DNA of 64,000 nucleotides, from assembly GCF_042242105.1 (NCBI RefSeq), contig NC_092019.1:18893328-18957327 (forward strand), written 5' to 3'. This DNA is from Pempheris klunzingeri. Lineage: Eukaryota > Chordata > Actinopteri > Acropomatiformes > Pempheridae. The position numbers were made by a program, and so were the translations under genes. This document shows positions 34,195 to 49,100 of this stretch, piece by piece. Positions within the stretch are counted from its first letter, which is position 1, and every line of letters begins with the position of its first letter. Below the pieces are notes generated by a model. That model saw nothing but the letters and a program-made list of their open reading frames with translations, was not told the DNA's origin and did not search any database.

Positions 34195-37100
34195 AGCTGT
34201 CTAAGCTTTAATGAGTGTGTTTGCCATTTTATCATGTGTAGAAAAACACAACTTTTTTATCCTAAAATATACTTGTTCGCCAATTTTAATATGTGAGTAA
34301 GTGTTGATCACTGAAATGTGCAAAGCAAAAGGAGATTTTGAACAGAAAATAAAAAACTATGACTCCCTGGCTTAGTATAGGTGGAAGTCTGTATGGATGT
34401 AGACTGGCAGTCAAAGAGGAATTTGAGGCACTCTGGTGGTGAATATTAAAAACCTTTCATTTCCTTACCTTAACATTTCAGTCACTTTAAACCTCCTTTA
34501 ACATTTCATGGATGAGATGCTCAACAGTTTGGTTAGAAAAGAATTAGTGACTTCATCCTCAGTTATATAAAATCCCACAAATATGAATATATATATTTGT
34601 TTTATGAAGGCTGGGGAATTTATGTTTCTTTAGTTTTCACCTGTATTTTCTGCCTTGTTTCGTGAAAACCAATAAAAATGTACAAGAGAATGAATAAAAC
34701 TACTTCCTCTGCTGTCTGAAATCAGTCTGAACAGCAGGACTGCAATAACAGAAAATGTGTTTACATTATTCATTTTGTCACCTGGAGACACCTGGACAAA
34801 CAGTCAGAGTTTATTCCCATTTGACAGCAAAGTCTGGCTGATAAAATAAAAGTAATTCAGTGCAAATGTATAGTGCAGTTTCACCATGGCAATAGATAAA
34901 CTAACCACAAGTTGCATCACCACACAAGTAAAAAGGTGCGGTGTGTTTACTGCAGTGGAGTTAGACCACTCACAAATTCATGAGAAATGAAACTTATTCC
35001 GTGTTTAATGAATGTGTCTGAGGGATACATCTGTTAAAGCCCTTTGTCGATGGTGACGCCTGTTAATGGTGTTTCCTCCTCCTTCGCAAAAATGGATTTC
35101 ACATGATGAGACATTGTTTGACTTGAAGGTGACCTCTAACCTGGATGTGTTACTAATTTACTCAAATACTGAAAAGAGGCCCACATTAAGTCAGCTTCTA
35201 TCTAGAAAATAACTGACTCATTAATACTGGTGTGTTTTCAAAACACCTTTGCTTAGCGACACAATGAGCGTCTTACCCCTCTGAACCTGAACAAATAAGA
35301 CAGATAAGAGAACCACACAGCGCAAACAGGTGAGGGAGACAGAGGCCTCTGGTCTGCTTTGCTTTAACAGTTGCTTTGATAGACACAACTATATTATCTG
35401 TCCTCTTTGTTCCTTTGTCTCTATTCTATGTTATTTCACCTGTTTTGTATAATTTTAACCACATAGTTCTGTTGGAAGAAGGAAGAACGACCAAATACCT
35501 TTTCAAACTTTGCTAAAAAGGGTTTGACATTCTGCACTCTGTAGTTTCCCAACAGCACACTTGATAATCAGTGGACCATGTAGAAGTGTTAGCACGACAA
35601 ATGATCAATGTTGAGGCTCACACACATGGGATATGCTTTTCAAAGGCTAAAACACCTGTATACTTTGATCTAGCAATTATTGATTATTTTACTGGAATGA
35701 AAAACAAACCATTTAAATAACATCTTGTACTTTTATTTTCTTTGCTATTCTTGGCAAGCTGCCTGCTTTCCAGAGGGGGGCGCTCTCAGATACATAAGAA
35801 GTGAAAAAGTTAATACAATACAACAGTGCAATAATACAACAATAAAGTCCAAGAGTGGGTCAGACTGATGAAGATGCAGGACTCAGAGGGAAGAAGAAAA
35901 AAAAGAGGAAAAGGAGGACGAAAAAGAAGAAGAAGAAGTAGAAAAAGACACTATCCTAGATCACATACATTGTAGGGTAAGCTTACACTTCCAAGTTTCT
36001 GCAAACCATAATTTGACCTGAAAGCATTTATATCAAATAAATGTGGATTCTGATTAGTCATGCCACCCATGCATCCATATACCCCTGTCTGTCAAAGCAG
36101 TTATACATTTTAACAATTACAACAACAAGGCGCTGTCAGGACACACACTGGCCATTATTGGGCAGGTTCTCTTATTGGGGAATGTGGTTTCTTCAGCCAA
36201 TGGTGTTGGATTACAAGGCCCGGACATGAGGGCATCAAGCAGCCCTACACAGAATATTTGCTACCATATTTGCATAGCAGAATTTTGCATATGATATATA
36301 TCTAAAACAGAATGCATCAGAATTATAGCAGGTTTGACCATGTAGTGGGATGATGACAAACTTTCTCTCAGACATCCAAACTGATGTACCAGGTAAAACT
36401 GGTGAATATAAATTAACAGCTGATACTGGTTGTCAACTTTTTCTACACAAGCTCTTGAACAGAAAAACATATCTCACATAATAATGTGAGGGTTTTTATC
36501 GTGGGATACCATGACACTTTCCGAAGGTCATGGAGGCATTATTCAAACTAAATTCATTTGGATGTGAGGAGATTTTCCTCTGGCAGTTTCAAGTATATCA
36601 TAATTGTACACTATTTTCAATTTATACTTCTACTCCACAACATTTCAGATAGAAATATCGTACATTTTACATACACACAGTCCTACCAATGGTGCTTTAA
36701 TATCCACTGATCAAGGGGTGGAAATATCAGGAGATATGCTATAAGACAGAGAAGACTGCAGGAAGGAAAATGCTCATCAGGTTCATTTGATCTCAACCTA
36801 CCACACATCATGTTTTGGTGAGAACCACTCAGTGTGATAATTTTTGTATTTTTGTTTGCTTACAAGAAAACTCCACCTTTTCTAAAAGGATAAGTATGAG
36901 AATAAATGATACTACACAGTATATATGTTCAATATTGCCTGATGATGAATATTCAGTTCAGTAATTAGAAGCTGAATTCTAAGTCTAAACTGGTCATGCT
37001 GCTACTCCTACTCACCTTCATGCTCAACAAATAACACAGCATCAATCAGGCACAACAAAGGTGTGCTCAGATACTGACCTTTGTACAACCATTGCACAAA

Positions 37101-37927
37101 TAAAGCCACAGGTGTTTACTGAGCAGTATTGTGAAAGCTATAATGGTTTGCCTACTCAACATGTAATACTAGAAAAGAGTGCAAAAAAAAGATGGCAGGT
37201 ATGTGAAAATGTGAAATTTGTGAAAATATTAATCAGTGTGCTGGTCTATCATACAGTGGAGCATTTCTTGTTCTGTTTGTCTCATAGCACTAAGTCACTA
37301 CTTGTAAGATTCAGTGTACTGAGTACGCAGAACAGAGCAGATAGACTTCCTCAGTAAACACGTGCTACACAGAAATGTTGCAGGTGTATTCATTTTGAGT
37401 GTAAAGCTGGTGAACATATGTGGAATTGATAGGTGGTCTTTGTCTTTGCAACACACTCACTCACTCTCTCTCTCTCTCTCACGCACACACACACACACAC
37501 AAACAAAAAAAAGAGCCAAAAGTTTCATATGGGCACACTGAAACTGTCAAGAGTAGGAGTGGGATGTACTAAGCAACACCCTCCAAATCTAATGCTTACC
37601 CAATAATCAAGATAGGATCGAGGCAGAGATAGAGAGGGCATTGTTGCGGGAAAAAACAGCATAAACCTCTTAAGAAATTGTATTGTTTGACCAAGTCTTA
37701 CTAGCTGTCGTAATTTGTCATTTTGCTGTCATTTACACAACTTCACCCAAGATGGTAAATGAAAAAAGCAATGAACATTTTGTAACTTTGACAAGAGTAA
37801 ACACCAAATGACCAGAAACACCTGCAGATAAGAACTGGGGCTGCTGCTGTAGGTATTTATGAGTGGGGGGCTGGACAGGTATAATAGAGGAGAAACAGTG
37901 AGGACATCCTCAGACGATCGATACAAA
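34195..37927. other. Intergenic stretch with simple repeats
   Basis: 3.7 kb without supported genes. It contains a purine-rich GAA/GGA tract at about 35885-35950, a CT followed by CA microsatellite at about 37462-37500, and a TATA-like TATAATA at 37880-37886 just ahead of the next gene's ATG. Confidence 0.4.
37880..37886 (+). promoter_or_regulatory. TATA-like element of the 3-Ig GPI gene
   Basis: TATAATA lies 42-48 bases upstream of the start codon at 37928, near enough to act as a core promoter with a short leader. Only position and sequence support it. Confidence 0.3.
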
Positions 37928-40900
37928 ATGGAGAACAAACCTAAAAGGACATTGGCTATTGTATTTCTGAGTTTATTACAAGGTTGGCTCTGTTACAGCT
38001 TTTTTTAATATGATGACTTAATTACACTGGTGAGTAAAAATAAAGGTCTAGCTTTACAGTAAATAACAAACTCTCTCTTCGTAAGGTGTTCTGAGCTGTG
38101 GTGCTGTGGAGGTCCATCCATCCATCAACCCTGCAGTAGTCGGAGACACAGTGACGCTGTCTCTGTCTCCTCCGACGTCTCTGCAGAGTGGAAGCTGGGT
38201 AATCGGCGATACCCTCATCCTCACCTGGCTAGGGGACCAGGAGGCAGTCTTCCCCAGTCACAGCGGCAGGGCGTCAGTCAATGGCCTCACTGGAGCTCTC
38301 ACTCTGAGCTCCGTCACAGTGGCTGACTCGGGAGTCTACATAGTGAAGAGCAGTGACCCACAGCTCAAGGCCAATGCTTCCATCACTGTTGTGGGTGAGA
38401 CTAAACAAATGGTTGATATATAGAGTTGAGAGTGACTAGGAACTCTATAGCCTCTCAGTAAACTGTCCAAATGTCATTCGAGGTCAGAGTGTGGTTAGCA
38501 GCAAGGAGAACTGAAAAATGGATTTGCTTTGTGAGGAATTTCCAGCATAAAGAGTCACAGCACCGTCCTCTTTGCCTTATTGTGCTGCACTGAAAAGGTC
38601 AAATCCAACAATGCTGAATCAAGTCATTTGTGAGATCAATATAGTAATACTAGCCCGAAAAAGTAAAGCTGCTGACACATGTTTTGTGCACATGTTGTCT
38701 TTAGTATTTATTCTCAGCAGTATTATGTGGTGCAGATTGAATATCTTGTTCCGGGACCTTTCTGCGGGTGAATGGTTTCGGTCAAAGAGACTTGAGTCCT
38801 TATTCATTCTTCATCTCTAACATTATATTTGTCCTCATTGACTTTCACCTAGGTTAGTGCTCTGACGAAGGCTTTGACTGTAAGCATGGGTTTTGTCTCA
38901 CTTCCCTTTTAATCCACTTTAACCTATTTCCTCAAAGAGTATAGTTTGTTTTTTTTAAAGACTGTCACGTCAATGTAATGTAAAAGTAAGGCAGCGTCTT
39001 AAAAAAATAAATACATTTCTTCTAATGTTCAGTCAACCTGACTCATGCAAGCAAGTAAATCACAAATGTACAATGATATTAAGTCAACAATGTTAGAGGC
39101 ACACAAAAAAATGTAATAAAATAAGTGGTGTAGACAGAGTAAGCAAAACTAATATAAATCCTACGAGCAAATAAAGATGCAGGGACAGCCAAAAAAACAA
39201 AACTAAATTCAATAACAACTTAAAGGAACCCGTGTTTCCAGCTGGTTATATTTGGACTGACAACTTATGCTGTTGTTTGAAACTTGTTCTAGAGGCCTGC
39301 GTATGTTTTTGGTTTTGCTACCCTTTTGCTGACGTGACTATGTCCTCAGGATAGTTTCTGTCTGTATCTGTCAACATTCACCTTTATATTGGTCTTTTGT
39401 GTAACACTCAAGTTATTCTTTCAGATTCACAGAGTCTGCCTCTCTTCCTCCCCATACAACACAAAAGCTAGAAGAGTGACATCACTGTGTTGTTTATGTA
39501 TATCATGTATATGAACACATTATTTCACCTCACATGATTGTGTTCACTACATAATAGGTTTCATACAGCCTGATGGAGCATGAAAAGCATTTTTCAAGGG
39601 GTTTAGAAGTTGTAAGAAATACCTTTAGTGATGGTTAGTTAATTATTTTTGATGCTTTATGAATCAATAATAATCCTTCAGAAGAGGATCATTTGTGAAT
39701 AAGCCATTTGGCTCTGGTCTCTTTTAGCTCTAGGATTCATAAAAAAGAGTATCCAGACAAAAATACATACATTAGCAGTGACAAAAGCAGACTTAGGATT
39801 GGTTATTAATGACCTTTTAATGACTGCTTCCTTTTGAAAAAGCCGTCATGTCTGTGGTCAATAAGGTAAGTCGCTAAGAAACTACATTCCTCGCCATCTA
39901 ATAAGTCTGCTGTTACAAACACAGTATTAGTATTGTTAGTTAAAAGTTAAGTCTGCTTTTGTGAGACCTATCATGTTCTTTTTTTTTTTTAATTATATAT
40001 TTTAGCAATGGGGTCATACTTAGTGATGGTGTTGTACAGGACTATTATATTGAGCAGTGTTTCTAATATTCTGCCCTCCTTATGTAGCCTATGTATATTA
40101 AATGGACAGGACAAAGAAAATAAAAGCCACCTCTGAATATAAAGTAGTTCAATACATCATCATGTTAAACTGACCTCAGTAATAAACATATAATTAAATT
40201 TACAAGTTTCCAGCAATGTCACCAAAACTGATTACAAGCTTCATAAAGGTAGATATGACAGCACGGCTGTCGTGTTGACCTGCATTAGTACAGGTGTACC
40301 TAATAATGTCGACTGTCGGCTTCTTAAACATCAACATTGCCACGTTTTTGTATGGATGCTGTTCCTCTATTGCCTGCTCACAACAAAGCCTCATCCTTGT
40401 CTCACTTTTCTTCCACAGAGCGCATTTCAAATGTGACTCTACAAGCGAATCACACCAACCTGATGGAGCTCCACAGTTCAGCAGTCGTTAGGTGCTCGGT
40501 CTCCTCTGGATCCTCCCTCTCTTTCCTGTGGATGAACGGCAGCTCTGAGGTCACTGCCAGTGACAGTGTTCAGCTCAGTGATGGAAATTCCACTTTCACA
40601 ATTGTAAATGTGACCCGCTACGATCAGGGGCCGTTCAGGTGTCATGTGTCCAATCCTGTCAGTAACGGCACCAGCGATCCAGTAAATTTTACTATCAGCT
40701 GTGAGTAGGAGAGTGTTATTCTAATCATAATTTCCTGTGATGCCCCATGTGTAACTGTCCAGTCCCACTAACAGAACTGTATGCCTCTTCTCTTCTGTCT
40801 GTTTTTTTGTGTCTCTCTCTCAGATGGTCCAGATTATATGGCCCTAACAGTGAATGGACAGAACACGACTTCCTTTTCCATTGGGTCCAACCTGACCGTG

Positions 40901-41241
40901 GCCTGCTCAGCACAGTCCAATCCTCCAGCTCAGCTTCAGTGGGCCTTCAGAGGAGAGCTTGTGAACACCACAGGTCCATTGTTGGAGCTGCTCGGTGTCA
41001 GGGAGGACCACAGTGGTCCATATTCCTGTCTGGCCTTCAACAATCACACCAACATGAATAGCAGTATCACCACACACATCATCATAGCAAGTGAGTTTGT
41101 CAGTAAAGTGATGTCACCCTCCATATTTCTCCTTTGTCCTTACTCAGGTTTGTCTCTACAGAGTCGCTGTCAGGATCTGAACAACAGGCGGTCAAAATGT
41201 GGTTCCTTCCTCTGCTACTATTGGTCAGATCCTTCTTCTAA
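37928..41241 (+). CDS. CEACAM-like protein, three Ig domains, GPI-anchored
   Basis: Five exons: 37928-37982 (leader [18 protein letters not shown]), 38086-38394 (V-like N-domain without the usual disulfide, ending in [11 protein letters not shown]), 40419-40700 (C2-like domain, VRCSVSSG and FRCHVSN), 40824-41090 (domain opening YGPDYMAL, with VACSAQS and YSCLAFN) and 41162-41241 ([20 protein letters not shown] then a short end, a GPI-signal pattern). All introns are phase 1 and the product is 330 residues. The second domain closely resembles those of the paired receptors (shared [13 protein letters not shown]). Intron 2 is 2 kb with no further exon seen. A polyadenylation signal lies at 41319-41324. 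Role inferred: a membrane-tethered adhesion or decoy molecule without its own signalling tail, comparable in design to CEACAM6-type proteins. Confidence 0.85.
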
Positions 41242-43118
41242 TTGCCAGGCAAGTAATAGAATAACTTCTTATAAATAATAATAGATAAATCATACCTTTT
41301 GTCATTCATACACTCCAAAATAAACTTCATGGCTTGACATGAAACTCGGCATAGTTCCCCAAACATATGTCTCTCAGAAAAGACAAAGAAATACATTATG
41401 CCTTTAAAATGGTAACACTTCTACATTCATTCAGATCAGTTCAAGTACCAGACACAATATAATGGGTTAAATGGTGAGATATGCGCAGCAGGAAGTAGAT
41501 ATGGGCTTGCTGTTGAAATATTAATGGTGTAATAGGCGGCAACTACTGATTATTTCATTATCACAAAATTTTACTTCTTGACAAAGAATAAAGTGGAGCA
41601 GTGTTTTTGACCACAGTGGTATCGAATGAAAAAATAGACAGGCATATATCCCGACTAATAACTTGAATAACTGCCTCTCTTTCACAGATGTTGGTGACTC
41701 ATTCAGTCCACAAATGACTCTGACACAATGAAATAAATTGGATACAGTGAACATTAAAGGAATGTCCAACACAGCATTCAAAACCATTTCTACGTGTCTT
41801 TTTTGGCTTAGCAATTAAATTATGACAAAATGAATGTCACTATAACCAAATTTGATTGACATTACAGATGTTAAATTGTTTTTTCTTTGACTTCGTATGT
41901 TTACATGAACTCTGGCTGATAAGGAGTACTTAATGTGAGCAGAAAATACTTTGCACAACCACACCCACAAACACAAACAGCAGGAACAGGTGTACAACCC
42001 TGCAAAGTCTTTTTGTCTTTAATGAAAATGTCATTCCATTGGCTCTTTGTGCAGTCTGTAAGTGCACCTTTAGGTCTCTGTTGGCTGTTCATGTACTGTA
42101 CAGCACTTCATGTCATTATTAAGTAAGATAAGTGTTCAGTATAAAACTGAAAAAAGTCCTCTTCATGCTGCAATGACTAATGTTTCTGCAGTCTTACCCA
42201 ATCTGGCTGTGCTCAAAAGAAAAATATCAAAATGATTAATAAGTGACTGCTGATAGTGGGAAAAACAGAAAAGACTGTTGCAAAGACACCTATGGCATAT
42301 TCTTGAGAGCCATTTGGCATGTTTAAACGTTTTAATGCTAGGCTTGTGTATCCTAAAAAACACTTTTCTTATCTTCTTTGTTCACCATCAAATAAAATAT
42401 CAATTCTGTTAATCTTTTGCTGCACTAAACAGAGAGAAACGTCTTGCAATGGGACTTTATTAAACTTTGTTAATATTGTTATTAGGGATACAGCTCATTA
42501 CCAAATAAATCCAAAACCAAACTGTCTGATGACAAGACATTTATAGGTATAGGTGAAGAGTGATGAGATAAAAAGGAGTTAATTCACTGTCTAAGACCTC
42601 AACCTTAATATACTATAAATTTTAATTTCCCTTAGCATTCTTTTCCTCGATTTTTTTCAATGTTTGGTGCACCTGCATAGATGGAAGTAATGTTGTGTAG
42701 AGCACTGCTCAGCAACATTTGTCTAGCCTGTGACTCCACTGAAAGGGTCTCCACTCTTGTTTCTATCCAAGTCATATATAGCTATACACTTACAAAATAT
42801 CCCCACTTAGGTTATTTAAAAGTTGCAGAACACCCAAGGTTTATGGTAAATGCACACACCTTGGTGTACCAGTAAAAAACCCCAGTGGACCAGGGCAAAA
42901 CAAGGTGTGGCCAGGACTGTGAGGTGGTATGGTGGTGGTGAGCTAGGAGTAAGCACTTTCATCATGAGAACAGAGAGCTGGGTTGACGTAGATCAAATAT
43001 TTGCTGATCAGAAGGTGGCTGTGACCATACAATATAGTCAGATTTGAACTTATCAGGCCAGAGTCAAGGCCATTTGGCTGACAAGCAAGTTTCCAGCAAA
43101 AAGAAACTTCAGAAAAGA
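41242..43118. other. 3' end of the 3-Ig gene and intergenic stretch
   Basis: AATAAA at 41319-41324 probably ends the upstream transcript. The remaining 1.8 kb are AT-rich with no supported gene or recognised repeat. The last few hundred bases hold the promoter of the 11-Ig gene. Confidence 0.35.
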
Positions 43119-46100
43119 ATGGGGTATCAAGTGGCACTTGTCCTAATCCTGGCCACAACAACAGGTAAGGCTGAACTATCTTTAACTTGAATTAATTCTA
43201 CATTTTTTATATCATTAATCCTGAGTTCAGACAATGAGACTTTCAGAGAATTCATAGATCTTAATGATAAAAAAGGTTTTAAAAGTTGTACTTTAATGCA
43301 TTTAAGTGTCTTTAAAACTAAAAACAAATACCTCCAGATTTTTTGTGAGTCGATGATAATGATATTTAAGGCTGTCTTATTATCGTCTGTTCCTTGCTTT
43401 CTGTTTCTAGCTCCAGCATATAGCCAGAGCATATTTGCCTCTGAGAACCCCATACCGGTGGGCAGCCAAGTCACACTTTTCAGCCAGGCCAATGTCACTA
43501 CAGGGGTATGGATGTTCACCAATGACATTATTGTGATGATATTACCTGGAAATGAAATCATATCCAACACTTGGCGTGACAGGATTACATACAATTCAGC
43601 CAACTCATCGCTCACTATAAAGTCACTAGAGCTGCAAGACTCTGGAGTGTACACATTAGAAGCAATTAATTCTTTTCAAGCTCAGTTAACACTATCAGTC
43701 CAAGGTAAGGACCACATTATCACTTTTCATGTTTATTCATTGCCTCTTATACTTCCTCTGAGTCTGCAATGTTGAACAAAGCTCAATCTATACACAGATA
43801 TGCATACACACCTGCATACCTCTCCTGTATTGTACTGAAAAACAGTCAGACAATTAACAGACAGTATTTGCATATTCCAGTGAAATATTACTGCGTTTGC
43901 AAAGCATTGATTCGCAAGACAAAAGTATGGAGCAGTGTGGCAGTCTTGCAGTACAATGGTAACTTTGCTTTGGGCAATAGCTTGCAGATCTGGTTTCAGG
44001 TCTTTAGGTCAGGTCTACTTCTAGAGGCTTTCTAGGGCTGAAGTGAGCACTGCTTTGACTGTTCCTTATGTCCTATGATCCAGTCAGCGTGCTAACATGC
44101 TCAAATAAAAAAATACAATGCTGATGTGTAGCAGGTATGTTAACAATTTTTACCATGTTAGTTTAGCAGGTTAGCATGATAACATTTGCTAATTGGCACT
44201 AAAAACAAAGTAACGATGGGGAATAATGGGAATCTCATTAGTTTTGAAGGTATTTAGTCATGAACATAGACTATAAAAGAAGGGGGGCGTAACCACGTTG
44301 ATGTCACACATTGACCTGTGACCGCCATTTTGAATCCTCGGTTTGGCTTTATGGGTGTCGCAATCTCTAGTTTTTTGTGATGTTCGTTCGACAAAGATCA
44401 CTTCTGATTGGATAGTCATAACGTCGTCCCACCATTAAACCTGTTGTCCTGCTTTATTGTCCATTTTACTCTAAACGTACCAAAACTTACTAAATAAACA
44501 TCATGCTGTGTTGAAGAACACTTGAAACCAGCAATTGAGACCATAAACTAATTAAGAAAATGTTTACTGAGGCGTGACTTGGGCTGATAAATTGCTTGTC
44601 ATTTCTTTTTGTGCAGTACCTATTTCCAATGTGACTCTGAGAGCAAACGCAACCAACCTGGTGGAGTTCAATGACACAGCAGTTCTCACATGCTCTGTGT
44701 CCAACGGCTCGTCCCTGTCTTATGTTTGGCTAAAGGACAACTCTGTTGTCACAGCCGGTGGGGGAGTGCAGTTCAGTGATGGAGGCGCCACCCTCACCAT
44801 AGTCAGGGTGACCCGCTATGATGAGGGGCTGTTCAAGTGCAATGTGTCCAATGGCATCAGCCATGAAATCAGTCTCCCAGTATACCTGAACATCAGCTGT
44901 GAGTTTTTACCATATAAGTCGATGTATTTAAAAACCTCTAATGACTCAAAAACCCATAACACAAATTCCTTCCTCTTGCTCCATCAGATGGTCCAAGTAA
45001 CACAACAATGATGATCATACCCATGAGGCACACCTACAGAACAGGATCTAACATCACACTATCATGCTCAGCTGAGTCCAGCCCTCTACCGATGATCCGG
45101 TGGATGGTTGATGGGATGTACCTGAATGACTTTGGCCCAGAGCTCCAACTTGAGAGGGTTGCAGAGAGCAACTCTGGAAATTACCAATGCTTATTTCACA
45201 ACACAGTCACGTCCAGGTTCAGCAGCGCAAATGCAGTGATCAGGATTATGGGTAAAATTGGACTTTCAGCATTTTAGGGGTAATTTTTGACATTTTGGGA
45301 AACATTTTCTTTGTTTTCTTGCTAAGAGTTAGATTAAAGGATTAATGCCCCTCTCACATCTGTCCGTTCAATATGAACTTGGAGTCAGCAGCTAGCTAAC
45401 TTAGCTTTGCAGTAAAAGCCAGACAGAGAAATCCGGCTACCAGTTTACTAATAACGCTTTGCATCTCGTTTGCTTAACCCATGCAAATACCAAAGAGTAA
45501 AAAAAATGATTTGTGGTGTTGTGCGGGTTATATGCTATTTCCTGGCTGGGTGCAGTGAATTCCTGAAATCTTGATGTCCCATGAGAGAGACTAATTTTCA
45601 CACTTTGGTCTTTGGATAGTAATAAACAAATGATGTGTTAATTAGTGAGTGATTAGAGATGTTGGTGCATGAATTTTGTTGTGTCCTCTGTTTCCAGTAT
45701 GCAAATTCACCCAATCTGGGTGCCTGCCTTTGCTCCATATATTTAATGGACAGATATGAGAGTGGTATAAATCTTCTCATCAGGAAGGCGAATGAGATTA
45801 TTTCCTAAAAAGTCAAATCTTGCTTCCCTTCTCCTCCTACAGCACCTCTAGCAGCAGTTGTGGTGAATCATACAGGTGGACCAGCAATTCTTCACGAGCC
45901 TTTCAGTCTGCACTGTGAAGTGACTGGATCTGTCAGCAACATTCAGTGGTGGAGGAATGGTCAACTAATTTCTGCTGACAATACAACGGTCTTCGAAATG
46001 GAGAACAAGACACTGATTCTCAACCCTGTCCAACATTCAGATAATGGAGATTATCAGTGTCAGGCTTTTAATGCTGTGAGCAACATGACCAGCAGCCCCT

Positions 46101-49100
46101 ACACAGTTGAAGTAAACTGTATGTATAATCTCTCTCTCTGTTCTCTGCAGATGGATCTATTGTACACATCCAATACTGTCGATACACAAATTGCACACAT
46201 CATGAAAATGTAAATTTTTTAATTTTATTGTTCGACAAGATGGCCCAATGAAACCAGTGATCACAGGGCCGTCGGTGGCACTGATAGGAGCACAGGAGAC
46301 CCTGAAGTGCTCAAGCGCCTCTCATCCTCCCAGTCACATCAGATGGTACTTCAATGATTCCCTCTTGGCTGTCACCTCAGAGTTGGTGACTGGACCTTTG
46401 ACCTTAAGTATGAGCGGGAAGTACATCTGCATGGCCTTCAACAACATCACCGGCAAAAACAACACTGCCTACATGATGTTCACTGTTATTGGTAATTTAA
46501 TATATTCAAATAATATACATTGTAGTATAGTATTGTTTGTTGTAGTGTGTGTGTTAATTAGATTTTTTGCTGAGACTTACATGACTGTCCTAGAGCCTTG
46601 AGACAGTTAGCTTAGACTGAAAGCAGGGGGAAACAGCTAGCCTGGCTCTGTCTAGCATGTCTAAAACCACAAGAGCCAGGCTAGCTGTCTCCCCTGTATG
46701 TTGTCAGTCTTTATGCTAAGCTATGCTAAACAACCCCAAGCTGTAATGCAGCTTTTTACTTAATAGGCAGATCCTGATACTGGTAATCATTTTCTCATAT
46801 AAGAAAACGCATAATGTTTCCTAAAGTGTCAGACTATTCTATTAGTCCACCAGAAAACAAAAAATCCCCAAATCAGACAGTCAGTGTATCATGCATATTT
46901 TGGAGCTGCTCTGCTCACTGTAATTGCTGCCATCCCTGTATTCTTTATCTCTCCACAGCTCCGGTGACCATGGCGTCAGTAAAAGCTGTCAGCGCTCTGC
47001 CAATCGAGGACCACACTTTCACTCTAACCTGTGAGACGGCCGGAGGTGTCGAGTCAATTATTTGGATGCATCATTGGTCCACACTGTATGCTGACAACAC
47101 TAGAAACCTCTCAATGGACAACGCCACCCTAACCTTTGACCCTGTCATGCATTCTGACAACGGGTTATATTGGTGTGTAGCTTCCAACCCACTCAGCAAC
47201 TACACCAGTAAAACCTTCAAGCTGGATGTTTTTTGTGAGTACTCAGCAGGCAGTTTACCCAAAGCCCATATCACCTTTTGAGGGGGAGTGATTTTCCAAA
47301 CATAAAAAAGAACTAATTGCATTCTCAAACACATTAATACTACATTTTAAAAAAAGCAAATCTGAAAAATGTATGTAGTATGTAGATGAGACATTACAGA
47401 CAGAAATGAAAGAAACATCAGATTGTTAGCATCATGTTATCCAAAGGTGGACTTATCCATTCTGGTTCTGAGTTTTAATGTCTTCACATTCATGTGAATG
47501 TGTTTTCAGTGAGGGTGATTTAAAGTAATATACATGTCTTCAGATGGACCGGAGATACCAAAGATCACGGGACTACGTATGGCAAAGACAGGAGACAGCG
47601 TCACACTCCGCTGCAACGCATCCTCAAACCCACCCAGCTCCTACAAATGGTTCTTCAATGATTCTCTCGTGGCCAATACATCTGAGTATGTCACACCTCC
47701 TCTTACCATAGACACGAGTGGGATGTACACCTGCATGGCCTACAACAACATCACTGGCAAAAACAGCACTGCGTTCACAAGGCTTACTGTAACTGGTGAG
47801 ACTTGGAGGGCTATTAATTTTTATGTTTCTGTAAAAATGTTTTATTTACGTACAAACAGGAAACGCTCAGGCGACGGCCAAATAACTGTTGTGAATTTTT
47901 ACTTTGTCTTCAGATCCAATAATAGACGTACGTGTAGAAAAACCAATGAATCTTGCCATAGAAAGTCATGTTTATATGCTGACATGCAATGTGACTGGGC
48001 CTGCTGAGCATGTTTATTGGATGAAAAACGGTAAGCCACTGCATGAAGACAACACAACTGTTGTCTCGATGGATAACAAGACACTCACCTTCGACCCACT
48101 GGAACACAGCGATACTGGGACCTACCAGTGTGTGGCTATTAATGCTGTTTGGAACATGACCAGCCCTTCTTACGAGCTCCTTGTGAACTGTGAGTAACAT
48201 TTAAAGGATTCATGTTACTGTAAGTGACTTTTTTAAACTGATTGTTTTGTATACTGTAGTGAGTCATCCTTAGATATTTAAATGAATATGGTGCCATGAG
48301 TATGTTTGGAACTATTGTCTCCTTTTCTGTTGCAGTCGGACCAGAAACACCCGTCATTGATGGGCCAGCTTTTGCTGAGACAGGACTTAGCGCGGTCTTC
48401 CGCTGTTCTGCCATATCGATACCTCCCAGCCAGTTCAGCTGGTGGTTCAATGAATCCAAGGTGGCCAATACTTCAGTGTTTACAACTAGCCCTTTGTCTT
48501 TTAACATGAGTGGAGAATACATCTGTGTGGCTTACAATAATGTGACGGGAAAGAGCAGCACAAACTCCAAGATGCTCACAGTCATTGGTAAGAAGACTAA
48601 ACTATGGGTTCGACTCCCTCAAGGCATGTCATGTGACTCTATTACTGATCAAATGTGAATTTCTACTATATTTTATGTCTGCAGAGGCTATAGAGTCAGT
48701 GATGGTCAGAAACAACACAGTTCCAGTAAATTCTGAAAACTTCACTCTCACCTGTGAAGTTATTGGGCCCTATGACAGGATCTACTGGATGGTGAACAAC
48801 ACGTACCTCAACGCCTCCAGCGCTCACGCAAACATGTCCTACCACATTGAAAACAACACGCTGCATTTCACTCCAGTGACTACAAAAAATGATGGGACAT
48901 ATCAGTGTGTCGCGACCAATCTGGCCGATCCACACAAAAGCATGAAATACATGCTCCTGGTGAACTGTGAGTGTTGTAGTGTAAAGGAAAGAAACCAAAT
49001 GCATAATCTATCTGTGTCTGATCTATTATCATTCAGGTGAAAATAACATCACCTCCTCAATGTCTGATACTGTCTTTCATGACTCACACATGAGCACCCT